Source: Rhynchopus sp. YZ270_cl-10 (Eukaryota; Euglenozoa; Diplonemea; Diplonemida; Diplonemidae). Taken from it: a stretch of DNA of 64,000 nucleotides. Below the pieces are notes generated by a model. The model had not been told where the DNA came from, did not search any database, and saw only the letters and a list, made by a program, of their open reading frames with translations. This document shows positions 46,656-56,937 of the stretch, one piece after another. The stretch spans positions 992,001 through 1,056,000 of the forward strand of contig OZ037881.1 of the NCBI GenBank assembly GCA_964035575.1. The letters run 5' to 3'. The position numbers were made by a program, and so were the translations under genes. Each line of letters begins with the position of its first letter. The first letter of the stretch is position 1.

Positions 46656-46700
46656 TGAAGACGTATGTGCATGAGAGGCACATTCGTCTGTCATTTTTTT
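46656..46700 (+). repeat. Family B repeat
   Basis: AGACGTATGTGCATGAGAGG, CACATTCGTCT: AGACG pairs with CGTCT, a paired change from the usual AAGATG/CATCTT. Confidence 0.8.
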
Positions 46701-46833
46701 GAGATTTAAGGTGACCAAAAAACGGACCATCTTCTTCCAACAGACCACGAGCCTTCAGGCGGAGTTTGAGTTACAAATAACCCTGGGACAGGTGGTTTGT
46801 CGTTTTTTTTTGATATATTTTTTTTTTTTTGAT

Positions 46834-47526
46834 ATTTTTCCCAGGGTCCTCAGCCTGCACCCCCCTGTGGGAATTTTAGGGGTGCAAAAATTTTTCTGTA
46901 CAAAACCCTTCAGAAAAGTCCATTCCGAGCTTTCTCCCCACACAAGCGGTCGTCGCGCGCGCTTCGCGCGCGCTCCTCCCTGACAAAGTTGGGAGAGGCG
47001 TGAAAATTCACGGGAAAATGGGAAACCAGGGCCTGACGCTATTTTTTGGGTTTTTGTGAAATCGTGGTTGGCTCAAAAAAATTTTCCCGCGCCCGTTTTT
47101 TTATTTTATAGCGGAAAAAATTTTTAAGGTGTACCTCCGCGAGCGCAGCGAGCGGAAAATTACACTCAGTACCCATGCATAAAACGAAATACACTTCCAC
47201 GTAATCACTTCGCTTGCTTTCCTGGAACTGCTATAGGTGGCGACAATCGCAGGGAGCATCCCTGGCACCACTTTCACACATTGTGAGTGTGACAGCCACC
47301 GAGTGGTGCTTGGCTGTGTCCGTTGTGGTACTGACGAAAAGCCAGAGAATCCCTGCTGAAGTGTGAAATTCCCCCTCAAAAAAATTTTTTCGTCCCAAAA
47401 AAACTTTTTTTTTTTTTTTGGGGGGGTGCAAAAATATTTTTTGCACCCCCCCCGATTTTTTTTTTTTTTTTTTTTTTTGGGTGCAAAAATTTTTTTTTGC
47501 ACCCCCTTGAGGACCCTGATTTTTCC
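46834..47526. mobile_element. hAT-like nonautonomous element
   Basis: Element 46842-47518 (677 bp), inverted ends CAGGGTCCTCA, 8-bp duplication ATTTTTCC at 46834-46841 and 47519-47526. Both ends also carry inverted GGGTGCAAAAATTTTT blocks. Interior includes the hairpin GCGCGCGCTTCGCGCGCGC (about 46956) and the GCGAGCGCAGCGAGCGG motif also found in the dynein-intron element. Confidence 0.92.
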
Positions 47527-47820
47527 ACACTCCGATAGGATCCCAGTCCTCGTCAGACCAAAAAATAATGCGCTTTTATTATTTGATAATATCGTCCCAC
47601 GTATCGTAAATAATAATGGTAAACTGGTAGAGTAAAGATCCGTGGCGATGTACGTTACAAACGAAAAGAAGAAGAAAAAAAACCCCTCCCTTTTCTTGAG
47701 AGTGTTTTCTGGGTAAGTGACGACTGTCTGTATGGGGCAGTTATCGAACCAAAAAACCCCCCCAATTGTGATTCTGGTACTTTTAAATGAGAAAAAGTGC
47801 AGGGTTTTTCATGAAATAAA

Positions 47821-47838
47821 GGGGGGGGGGGGGGGGGG
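47821..47838 (+). repeat. Poly-G run (18)
   Basis: Eighteen consecutive G immediately left of the foldback element; fourteen G follow at its right edge (49049-49062). Confidence 0.95.
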
Positions 47839-49048
47839 TAGGGGATACGACTCCACACGACGGTGAAGTATAGTACATTACAAGTGAAGTTACATGTAAC
47901 GTTACAAGTGAAAAACCGTTACAAGTGAGTTACAAGTGAGTTACAAGTGGGATACATGAATTACAGGCAAAATCAGGTTGTAACTGGTGGGTTACAAGTG
48001 AGTTACAAGTGAGTTACATGTAACAAAAGTTACATGTAACTCACTTGTAACTCCACTTGTAACACCCGTTACTTCACCGTCGTGCAGCCATTTTGGCTGG
48101 GACCAAACGCACGGAAAATTCATTTGGCATTATCTGGCCATCTCCAAGGCAACTGCGGGTGAAAAACACCCTCAGAGTGGGTCACAGGGGGCCTGTGGGT
48201 CGAAAAACGACCCAGAAGCCACCCCAGAATACAAAAAAATGGAAAAAAATAGTGAAAAAACGGCTTTTTTCACGTTTTGGCCACTTTGGGCAAAATAGCG
48301 ATTTTTCGAGAAAAAAATCAAAAACCGGGATATTTTTTGACATCACAAAGCCTCCTTTGGCACAAATATACCCCAAAAGTGGCCTGTGAGTCCATTCCAA
48401 CCTGTGAAAATATTTTTTAAAGCCCTTCAACTTCAACATGGATGCTGCCGAAACTGAAGCACAATTTTAGGGCTTTAAAAAATATTTTTTTTGGGGTGCT
48501 TCTACTCACTCTGAGTGGGTGTGTGATGGATATTCGGGACTATGTGGGGTCCGGGAGGGGTATTTTGGGGGTTTCAGGCAAAAAAACGAAAAAAATATGA
48601 CCGTAACAGGGGGTGTGCAAAGTGTCTTGGGGATGTCTTGGGGACGTCTTGGGCATTTTTTTGACCTAAAAACACCAAAAAAACACTTCCAAAAGTGTCA
48701 AATATGTCCAAAACAGGTTGGAATGGACTCACAGGCCACTTTTGGGGTATATTTGTGCCAAAGGAGGCTTTGTGATGTCAAAAAATATCCCGGTTTTTGA
48801 TTTTTTTCTCGAAAAATCGCTATTTTGCCCAAAGTGGCCAAAACGTGAAAAAAGCCGTTTTTTCACTATTTTTTTCCATTTTTTTGTATTCTGGGGTGGC
48901 TTCTGGGTCGTTTTTCGACCCACAGGCCCCCTGTGACCCACTCTGAGGGTGTTTTTCACCCGCAGTTGCCTTGGAGATGGCCAGATAATGCCAAATGAAT
49001 TTTCCGTGCGTTTGGTCCCAGCCAAAATGGCTGGAGTCGTATCCCCTA
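47839..49048. mobile_element. 1.2-kb foldback element with ~320-bp arms
   Basis: Outer ends TAGGGGATACGACTC and GAGTCGTATCCCCTA; the terminal TA may be the target duplication, within a G-run. Long arms 48085-48405 and 48713-49034 are near-identical in inverse orientation (a 98-codon frame reads the same in both), around a ~310-bp spacer. No transposase recognised. Confidence 0.88.
47856..48084. mobile_element. Nested element within the foldback left arm
   Basis: Ends CACGACGGTGAAGTA and TACTTCACCGTCGTG, CA on both sides (47854-47855, 48085-48086). Interior made of direct and inverted GTTACAAGTGAG units. The right arm of the host element lacks it, so it inserted after the arms formed. Confidence 0.85.
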
Positions 49049-49123
49049 GGGGGGGGGGGGGGAAATGGGTACTCTCACCTGAGACACAGGTATGATACAA
49101 TGAAACTTCAAACAACAAAAAAA

Positions 49124-49190
49124 AACAGTGGAGATTGCACAACTGTGGCAACACTACCGCAACTACACTACTCCAACAATTTAACACAAA
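49124..49190 (+). repeat. Family L repeat, copy 3 (shortened loop)
   Basis: AGTGGAGATTGCACAACTG, GGCAACACTACCGCAACTAC, ACTACTCCAACAATTTA. The stem is kept; several loop bases are missing. Confidence 0.85.
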
Positions 49191-49300
49191 AAAAAAACGA
49201 AAACACCCCCCTCCCCCATTTCCTCATTTCTTCCCCCAATAGTCGATTTTCAGTTTCTTTTTTTTTTTTTTTTTTTATGAGATCTGTGCAAAGGGCAATC

Positions 49301-49960
49301 TACCGGCCGCGTACATATTACGTCGCGTACTAATTAAGTCGGTTAGGGCAAATGCCGACTTAATTTGTACGCGACGTAATAAGTGTGCGACGTAATTAAT
49401 TTTTTGAAGAAAAACAAAATCTACGGACAAGGTGAGTGGGAAGGATGTCTGACATTTCTCTTGGTGTTGGCGTGTTGGCCCTCGGCCCTTTACAAGGTTA
49501 CATTGGGAAGAGATTGCAACATGCAAACAAAAGTTTTTTAAAAAATTTTGTTGAAATATGAACGAATGGCTCAAATTGCGGATTTGAGGAACTCCATTGG
49601 CACTTCCCACTCCTCTTGTGCATGTGGAGATACTAGACGCACTGTGGCAGAGTTCTCACCGATTTCTTCCACCTTACCCTGTGCCGTCTACACTCGCCGC
49701 GTGTTGGGTTTGTTCTCCTCCTCGTTCACACGATCTGCGATGACTTCGGGATTGTGTGGGTTTGGTGGTATCCCCCCAGTAATGTGCCCACGCCAGCTGT
49801 GTTCCAACATGATTACTCCCACTTTTTTTCACCTTACGGTGTGTACTAATTATGTCGCTTTTTGGGCGCCCGAGGGCCCCCAAAAAGCGACTTAATTAGT
49901 ACGCGACGTAATAAGTACCCCCCGTAATAAATACGCGACGTAATATGTACGCGGCCGGTA
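49301..49960. mobile_element. TA-flanked element with 27-bp inverted ends
   Basis: Element 49303-49958 (656 bp); ends begin CCGGCCGCGTACATATTACG and are exactly inverted; TA at both edges. Subterminal AATTAAGTCG and GTACGCGACGTAATAA units repeat. On the minus strand about 49600-49830 there is a protein-like stretch (HSWRGHITGGIPPNPHNPEV, later QEEWEVPMEFLKSAI) with one internal stop, probably the remnant of an element protein. Confidence 0.85.
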
Positions 49961-50176
49961 ATTGTTTTGTCTCTTTTTTTTTTACTTCTTCTTTTTCTTA
50001 GTCTTGCGGTGTATTTCCTGTATTTCTTTTTTTTTGTTAAATATTTCTTTTTCTGATTCTCTCTTTTTTTTACTACCCCCGTCCCACCTACCAACTGCGA
50101 AATTATAATGAGATGCTTTTAGCCACACCACCCTCATTTTCTCCCAAACTTAAAAAATAAACCAGAAAAAAAAAAA

Positions 50177-50220
50177 ATAGTGGAGCTCATCCTCGGATGT
50201 CGACACTAATTTGAAGTTGT
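50177..50220 (+). repeat. Family H repeat, copy 5
   Basis: TAGTGGAG, CATCCTCGGATG (perfect 4-bp stem, loop CUCG), CGACACTA. Confidence 0.82.
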
Positions 50221-50361
50221 TTTAAAAAAGAAAAAAGCGACAAAAAAAACACAAAAAAAAAAACAAAGTTGTCCAGAACGGCACTAACTATTATTTCAAA
50301 GCAAAGAAATACTCCCCTTCACTCACTCCGGCGCATATCAGCACATTTTTTTTTTCCCCTC

Positions 50362-50410
50362 AACGCCTGCGTCTGCCGAAGGCGTTTGCACTTTCAACTG
50401 CTCTTTTTTC
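50362..50410 (+). repeat. Family C repeat with long stem
   Basis: AACGCCTGCGTCTGCCGAAG, GCGTTTGCACTTTCAAC; AACGCC pairs with GGCGTT. Confidence 0.75.
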
Positions 50411-50667
50411 TCTCTTTTTTCTTTTTTTGTAGGTAGCTAATCACGTCAGACGTGGATCGTACAAAAAACAACATTTTTTTTTTTTTTTTTATTTTGCTGA
50501 TATCCGGGCAACAGACCTTAGTACAGAACCCACCCCCATCTACTGATTTTTTCTTCTCACCTCAACGCATTTTTTCTTTTGAAAGATTTTCCTCAGTTGC
50601 AGCCTATTCACAGAGATGGTTAGGTTTATCTTAGGAAAAGTTCAAAACCCTTTTTTTTGTGTTCTGG

Positions 50668-50725
50668 TCACGCACCAAGACACACTGTCACGAGAAGGCT
50701 TTGTATTCCGAGACACATTTTTTTT
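50668..50725 (+). repeat. Family D repeat, partial
   Basis: GACACACTGTCACGAGAAGG, CTTTGTATTCCGAGACACAT. Confidence 0.75.
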
Positions 50726-50766
50726 CACTGTCACCGAAGTGAAAAAGAAAAGGTTTTTTTTTTCTT

Positions 50767-50806
50767 TAAAGATGATATGCGAATCACATTCATCTTTCAA
50801 GTATAT
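50767..50806 (+). repeat. Family B repeat
   Basis: AAAGATGATATGCGAATCAC, ATTCATCTTTCAAG. Confidence 0.7.
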
Positions 50807-51184
50807 TTTATCTCAGGCAGCATTCGCTCGTTACTGGGAAGATCAATCAGGGCAACCCTTACAGTGCCGAAGTGCGCCCGCCAGAGGTGTGAGTGAGAGT
50901 CACACTTAGTGTGGGGTTTTTGGTTAATATTCTCATCATTGTGAAGAGCCTCAGGGAGGCCCACTGCACTACCTGGTGATTTTTTTTTTCTCGTTCGAGA
51001 AAATAAATGCCTGACGCGTTGAGGTAAGTCTCTACCACATGTACACACCCCACCCTTCTCTTCAACTTGACCACAGAGCGCTCCCAACCTTGAGTGGGAA
51101 CAAAACTGGCTAATGTGCCGTGAACTCTTTATAAGGTAAGACCTTAAACACAGCTGAGGTTCGTCTTATTAGATTCTTGTGGTA

Positions 51185-51230
51185 AAGATGTGTGTGCACG
51201 GGGGGGTGGCACATTTCATCCAAGTTTTTA
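51185..51230 (+). repeat. Family B repeat
   Basis: AAAGATGTGTGTGCACGG, GGTGGCACATTTCATCC. Stem TGTGC/GCACA. Confidence 0.75.
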
Positions 51231-51432
51231 TGTATTTATTTTTATCCACGTATACAGTGCGTTTAGTACCAAAATGCAATGATGATCTTAGATGGCAAGA
51301 AGTGGTACGCGCTGCGCCAATATGACGCAAGCAACACTATTCCAACACTTAACTCAGACTTCAATAAATTGCATTGGGGTGAACGTATGTTAGATCTCAG
51401 TTTTTCTGTTTTTCCGTTTTTTTTTTTTTTTT

Positions 51433-51478
51433 GAAATATGTGTGCACGACGAGGTATATTCATCTTTTCGAATTTTTC
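51433..51478 (+). repeat. Family B repeat
   Basis: AAATATGTGTGCACGACGAG, GTATATTCATCTTTTC. Confidence 0.65.
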
Positions 51479-51979
51479 TTTTTTGTTATTTTTTAGGTGC
51501 GAGAGGGCTTTGTCTAAGTCTTTTTGTTTTTTGTTTTTTGTAGTGCTTCCTGGGGAAAAATATGGCCCAATATTGTAGGCATGCAGAACCCTGTGTCCTC
51601 CCTACCAGGACAAATTCCAAAAAAGGAAATGCACAAAAAAATGCAAGGTTGTTGTTTTTTAGTCAAAACAAACAAAAAAAAATCTGGAGAGAAAGCAGAG
51701 ATATCCGATAGCCGTATAACAACTCCTTATCGACCATTGCAAGATGTGTGTCCTCCCTTCACCCAAAAGGGCATCAAAATCATCATCGCTACATTTGTTA
51801 CATGCAGTGATTTTATCATGATACAAAAAAAGAGGTCTTTTTTCCCCTTCTTTTCCCCCCTTGTGCCTGCATCCTGCCATTTTTTGCAGTGTCACATTTT
51901 TTTTCTTTGTGTACCACCCGTTCACACACGGTACAGGCAAGCTATTAGGTTTCCTTCCTCACACCTCGGTTAGCTGGTA

Positions 51980-52045
51980 CTTATGCTTTCATCCGGATGG
52001 CTGGCATTGGGTCAGTCGGTGCCTGCATTAATAAATACCATTTTT
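51980..52045 (+). repeat. ATCCGGAT-type repeat, copy 1
   Basis: GCTTTCATCCGGATGGCTGG, CATTGGGTCAGTCGG, TGCCTGCATTAATAA. Matches 53212 and 55970. Confidence 0.75.
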
Positions 52046-52057
52046 TTTTCTTTGTTT

Positions 52058-52100
52058 GACATATACTATCAATTTATTGATTGCATATGATGAAAATACG
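52058..52100 (+). repeat. Family F repeat, copy 3
   Basis: CATATACTATCAATTTATTG, ATTGCATATGATGAAAAT: identical to copy 2 over this core. Confidence 0.85.
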
Positions 52101-52613
52101 TTGTTTGGTTTCCCTCTCTCTTTCTTTCCCTATATTAAAGTTTTCACAACAACATCAAAAAAAAGAGTTTTACCTTAAGGACCATAGCGACCTCCCAGTG
52201 TGCACCGCGACTTTTGGTAGTGAAAACGTAAACGTTTTTTCCCGACATTGGTCTCCTAATTATTGCCCAGTTGGGTAGGGTTTTTCTATACAAAACAAAA
52301 ACAACAAAAAAAAACGACAAAAACAAAATATCCATGTGTGTATTCATGTGGTTGACACTTTTCTAAAACCCATCAAAAAAAAAAAAACTCATTTTCGTTT
52401 TTTTAAAAAAAATTGTTCTTCCTCCTCACAGTTGTGTCAAACGTCCTGAAGTGCTTTATTTTTTGCACAACACGTATTTTACCTTCTTCTTCATCTTTTT
52501 CTTTTGTGCCCCTTTATCTGTGACCCACCTGATTTTGCCTGAAATTTGGTGGTGTTTAGTGGAATTTGGTGATTGAAACACTGCCGCAAGGGTACATTTG
52601 TTCGCACCCTGGA

Positions 52614-52658
52614 TGCTTTCTTTTCGTTTAGAAAAGAATGACTATGAAATTACACTTC
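52614..52658 (+). repeat. Family E repeat
   Basis: CTTTCTTTTC pairs with GAAAAGAATG; tail CTATGAAATTA. Confidence 0.65.
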
Positions 52659-52802
52659 CAAACTCCATTAAAACACCAAAATTTTCATGCAAAATCAGGT
52701 GGGTGATCCCCCATAGGGGTTCAATTCACGTTCAAACGCTGCATTTTTTATTTTAACAGTTTGTTGATGTCTTGGCACAAAAGCTGAGGCTTGACTTTTT
52801 TC

Positions 52803-52845
52803 AAGGTTACTAAGCACGAGAGCTTAGATTCATCTTTAGACACTT
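52803..52845 (+). repeat. Family A repeat
   Basis: AAGGTTACTAAGCACGAGAG, CTTAGATTCATCTTT. Confidence 0.78.
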
Positions 52846-53164
52846 TACCAACAATTTTTTTTTCAAAGCAATTTTTCTCTGTCAGATATTTTCTGTTTAT
52901 TTTACCTAAAATTAAAATTCGGGGCATTTTTTTTGTGTCAAAAATATGCACGGAAAGGGAAGCCTTTCTGCGCTGCACATGGCCATATTTCTCGTCTTTT
53001 ATGCTTCCGACATTTCTGTCTCCTCACTTGTCTTTTTTTTCTTATTCCCCCCCCCCTCATCGAGAGCTGGCTGGAGCCTCTCTCTAGTATAATCCTATAT
53101 CACCTTTCACCTTTTTGAGATCGGAATTTGTTGTTGCACGTGTGGCACGTTATCTTGCAACTTT

Positions 53165-53400
53165 TCTTTAAATGACTGTGTTTCTGCTTACAGTTTTTCC
53201 TGTATTTGTGCTTTCATCCGGATGGCTGGCATCGTACGTCAGTCGGAGGTGCCTGCATCAACAACCACAGTTTTCCTGTAGGCAAACTCCCCGGTGCAGC
53301 ACTCCGGGGCTCGATAAAACTCCACGGAATGGGTAAATAACTGCGTCTTCCCAGAGAGGCGTTGTTTTTATCCACTTCACTTTCTCTTATTTTGGTTTCT
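53165..53400 (+). repeat. Composite G/C repeat, copy 4, with inserted ATCCGGAT unit
   Basis: GACTGTGTTTCTGCTTACAG leader; ATCCGGAT-type unit (53212-53270); GTAGGCAAACTCC; variant G hairpin CACTCCGGGGCTCGATAAAA; then CTGCGTCTTCCCAGAGAGGC. The extra unit sits between the leader and the G hairpin. Confidence 0.78.
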
Positions 53401-53403
53401 CTC

Positions 53404-53432
53404 GTACTTTCTTTTCTTTTTGAAAGTATATG
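53404..53432 (+). repeat. Family E repeat
   Basis: TACTTTC pairs with GAAAGTA; tail TATGA. Confidence 0.7.
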
Positions 53433-53791
53433 ATTTTTTACCCGTTTATTTTCTCCTGTTTCTACCCCAATTATCTTAATTAGCGCAAAAAGAATATTGT
53501 CGATACAGGATTTCCGATTTTCTTTTTTTGTGCGACAGGAAAAAAAAGAATGCTGTAATGGAAACGCTTTGTCGACCTAGACTTTAGTGTTTTTTTTTTA
53601 TTGCAGACACGTGCCCGTGAAAGGTACAAATGGCGCGGCTTCCAAATGCGAAAATAAAAAAACGCAAAAAATTACTGGAGTCAGCGGCACGCCTGGGTTA
53701 GTATCCACTAAAATAAATAATTACATCCCCTCCTGTGTTTGGTATTGCAGAGTGTGTCTCAGTGGGTGTCTGCACTTTTTCGTACCAATTT

Positions 53792-53822
<31 letters not shown>

Positions 53823-53933
53823 TACGTCCCTCTCTCATGCTTTTGCAAACAACTCAGAGTGGGGCAGGTATATGGTCTGGTAACACAGCCTCCCTTTTTA
53901 CCGCCTTTGAGAGGAAAATATATCTTCCGTTTT

Positions 53934-54040
53934 GCATAAAATATTGGATAGGAAAAAAGTCGGACCGGCAAAAAGTTTGGGATGTTTTTTTTTTTTTGGC
54001 CGAATTGGGGCTTTTCTGGTCCGACGTTGTTATGCATAGG
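53934..54040. mobile_element. Inverted-repeat element, copy 2
   Basis: TTTGCATAAAATATTGG, AGTCGGACC at the left; GGTCCGACG, TTATGCATA at the right. Uninterrupted relative of 29811-30067. Confidence 0.65.
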
Positions 54041-54238
54041 GTGGTAGCGCATTGCTTTTTCTCAATTGTTTTCTTTTCTTACTCTTTTTCCTTCCACAGA
54101 GACCCATGTGCCTTGCGTCCGTCTACCAGGTATTTCTGGTGAGACGTAATGTACTTTCAATTTCTCTTTATTCTCTTTCTTTCTCTCTTTATCTTATTTT
54201 TAAGGATTGTATCAATTTTTTTTGAACGTCCTTCTTTA

Positions 54239-54265
54239 TGTGCTTTCTCATGGAAAGTATATTTT
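54239..54265 (+). repeat. Family E repeat, short
   Basis: GCTTTCTCATGGAAAGTATA; CTTTC/GAAAG stem. Confidence 0.5.
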
Positions 54266-54889
54266 TCTTTTTATTATTTTGGAAAATACAGCCATTTTTT
54301 TCTTCCTCCTTCCATACATGATAATGTGATTTGAAACTAGACACGAACATCACCATTCCCAAGAATACCTTTGTAACGCGTACGTAATTTAGAAACTCAG
54401 TGTTTCGTTATTTTCTTTTGCCATACACCCTTCAGGACACTTTTTTGGGTTTGATTTCAACGAAAAACACTCAATTGCGTTTCCTGAAGGATGTACTCGG
54501 AAATGCCGAAGTATTTCATCTGTGTAGTCTCTCTTCCATCGGGGGTGTTACATATTTTTTTGCGGAAAATTTTTTTTGTTGCTTTGCTCCAACGCTTTGC
54601 AAACAATTAAATATGCAGCTTTTGAAAGGGCGCGTAAAAAACACCTTTCCAAACGCTCTTTATTCCCGCATTGATAATGCAACATACCTATGTATTAAAG
54701 AGAAATGGTACCACATTTAATACACCTTTGCATCTCTTGGCCCTCCCCCTTTTTTTTTTTTTTGAACTCTGAAAAATTTTGCGCGTGAGTGACGCATAAT
54801 TATCTAAGTTTTCTTTTAAACTTATTTCTTCGCGATCCGTGTCCCTAATGAGACACTGTGTACGTTAACCATGTGTGTATGTATTTGTA

Positions 54890-54932
54890 CGGAAGGTGGC
54901 CGAGTGAGGATTTGGCCTAATCTTACCGAAAA
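54890..54932 (+). repeat. Degenerate family A repeat
   Basis: GAAGGTGGCCGAGTGAGG, ATTTGGCCTAATCTTACC. Confidence 0.45.
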
Positions 54933-55044
54933 AAAACCCCTCATTTTTTTTTTTTACCTCCAAAAAAAAAATTAGAAATATCGGGTCCCTCCCTCCTCCT
55001 GAGGCTAGACTACGATTTCAAGAGTGTTTCTTCTCTGTCCACAT

Positions 55045-55086
55045 TGCATGAGGGTGCATGAGAAGCACACTCATTTTACGAATTCT
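55045..55086 (+). repeat. Family B repeat
   Basis: GCATGAGGGTGCATGAGAAG, CACACTCATTTTACGAATTC. Confidence 0.55.
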
Positions 55087-55969
55087 TTTCTGTTCTTTTG
55101 TTTTTTTTATTTGAAACGAACGTACGAACTGTCAAGAATACACAAACAATGCTCTGCACCCTTTATAGACAGCAACAATTTACCAAGAGCTGAGTAGATC
55201 TGGATTATTAGTCCTTTTTTTTTCCCCCCTTTATCGTAAAGGAGTGTAGTCGTTTCGCCTCCTCCAGGCTCCAATGCGAAAAAGGAAAGTTTTTTTTTTC
55301 AACTGCTTCAGCTCACCTAAAATAAATCTACTGCGCGGTCACACTCAGGTGTAGGCTGTGCTAAGGCCATAAACTCAACCTCAAAAAAAAATATAAATGT
55401 ATCGCAAAAAATGTATGACGAAAGAGGTAAACCTCAGTGACACGGCTGCTGACTTAGAGAGTGTCATACACACACCTAACATTATAGGTCACAGCAAGTG
55501 TGTGTGGGGAAAACATCATCAATTTTCACGCCCTTCACAGGCCGAAAAAATATGGTCTTTTTTTTTTCTTTCTTTGCACATAAACGTCGCATCAATAATG
55601 TTGGTCGAAGACAACTTTTGCCTCTTATTTCGTTGTCAAATGATAACACGAAAATAGAGGAACTAAAAGATGCATGGACAACACAAATAAATGCGGGTTT
55701 GTCAAATTTTTCAAAAAGCAGTGTAAAGGCTGTCTCCCTGTCAGCTACACTAATACAACAAATTACCAGAATTAAAAAAAAAAATCTGTGGAGGTGTCAA
55801 ATATGCTCCAATTTTATCGCGTTATCGAGGATAAAATGGGGGAGGATTAAAAAAAAGCAAAAAATGATCAATGTGGTCCTACGCACTGCGTTTTAGTCCT
55901 GCCAATTTGTTTGCACCTTCGGAATATTGCTCTCTCTATCTCTCTAACGCTCTCTGTGCATAGGGTTTT

Positions 55970-56038
55970 TTGTGCTTTCATCCAGCTGGCATCGTGGGTC
56001 AGTCGGAGGTGCTTGCATTAATAACTTCACTTTTTTTT
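55970..56038 (+). repeat. ATCCGGAT-type repeat, copy 3
   Basis: GTGCTTTCATCCAGCTGG, CATCGTGGGTCAGTCGG, AGGTGCTTGCATTAATAACT, then CACTTTTTTTT. Confidence 0.75.
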
Positions 56039-56252
56039 CTTTTTTTTGTTACGATGTATTTACGTGCTCTGTGCCTGCTGTCATTTTTTATTTTTGGTTT
56101 TTCAGTATGTCAATCTCTGTTATTTGGTAGACATCAGTGGAGACTGTCAACGGATTATTAAAAACAAAAGATGCAAAAAAAAAAAAATAACACACACAGC
56201 ACAGAGACAGCATACGTGTGTTCCGTCACGTGTATGGGTTTGTAGATGACTA

Positions 56253-56285
56253 GATGACTAAGCACAGTGCGGCTTAGGATTCTAC
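56253..56285 (+). repeat. Family A repeat, variant loop
   Basis: GATGACTAAGCACAGTGCGG, CTTAGGATTCT. CTAAGC/GCTTAG retained; loop changed. Confidence 0.7.
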
Positions 56286-56363
56286 TCGTAGTTACCAAAA
56301 TTTTCTCTCTTTTTCTTCTTACAGACTTCTCACACACACCTGCATTACCCCCCCTTCCGGGCC

Positions 56364-56501
56364 TAATGGTGGCAGTATTGTGATGGGAGCCCATTGGAAT
56401 ACGAAAAATACATCAAAATGCAGCACAATACGTGTATTGTGATGTATTTTGATGTATTTTGCGTATTTCAATGGGCTCCCATCACAATACTGCCACCATT
56501 A
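56364..56501. mobile_element. TA-flanked full-hairpin MITE
   Basis: Element 56366-56499 (134 bp), near-perfect palindrome; ends ATGGTGGCAGTATTGTGATG and its inverse; TA at both edges. Confidence 0.9.
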
Positions 56502-56623
56502 CCCTCCGGGCCCCACAGTTTTAGTTTCCGCCGTGCTAACGTCATATTTCGTTGATTCCTCAAATAACCCCATTTTCTTTTTCAGATATGGTACACATGA
56601 GAGATCGTACGCTTTGCAAGCCC

Positions 56624-56663
56624 AAGATGTGTATGCACACGAGGCCTATTCAATTTTCAACCT
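56624..56663 (+). repeat. Degenerate family B repeat
   Basis: AAGATGTGTATGCACACGAG, GCCTATTCAATTTTCAAC. Confidence 0.55.
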
Positions 56664-56814
56664 CAAAAAATAAAGAGTGTTTTTTTAATTGTAGTCAATC
56701 TGTGAGTGTCCCTTCACTTTAAAAGTCATTTTTTTTTTGAGATTATTTCGAACGAAATATTTTTTTTGTAAGTTTTCCCTTAGGTCACACAAAAAAACAT
56801 ACCCTATTATTTAG

Positions 56815-56865
56815 CGGGTTGACGAAGCGTGTGCGGCTTGGGTTAATCTTATCGACTTTTCTCTT
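56815..56865 (+). repeat. Family A repeat, variant
   Basis: GGTTGACGAAGCGTGTGCGG, CTTGGGTTAATCTTATCGAC, TTTTC. Confidence 0.65.
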
Positions 56866-56893
56866 TGCCCCCAAAATTAAGGGGTTTTTGCAC

Positions 56894-56937
56894 CCTATGC
56901 TTTCCTTTCGTTTAGAAAAGAATGTATATGAAATAAT
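56894..56937 (+). repeat. Family E repeat
   Basis: TGCTTTCCTTTCGTTTAGAA, AAGAATGTATATGAAATAA. Confidence 0.65.
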
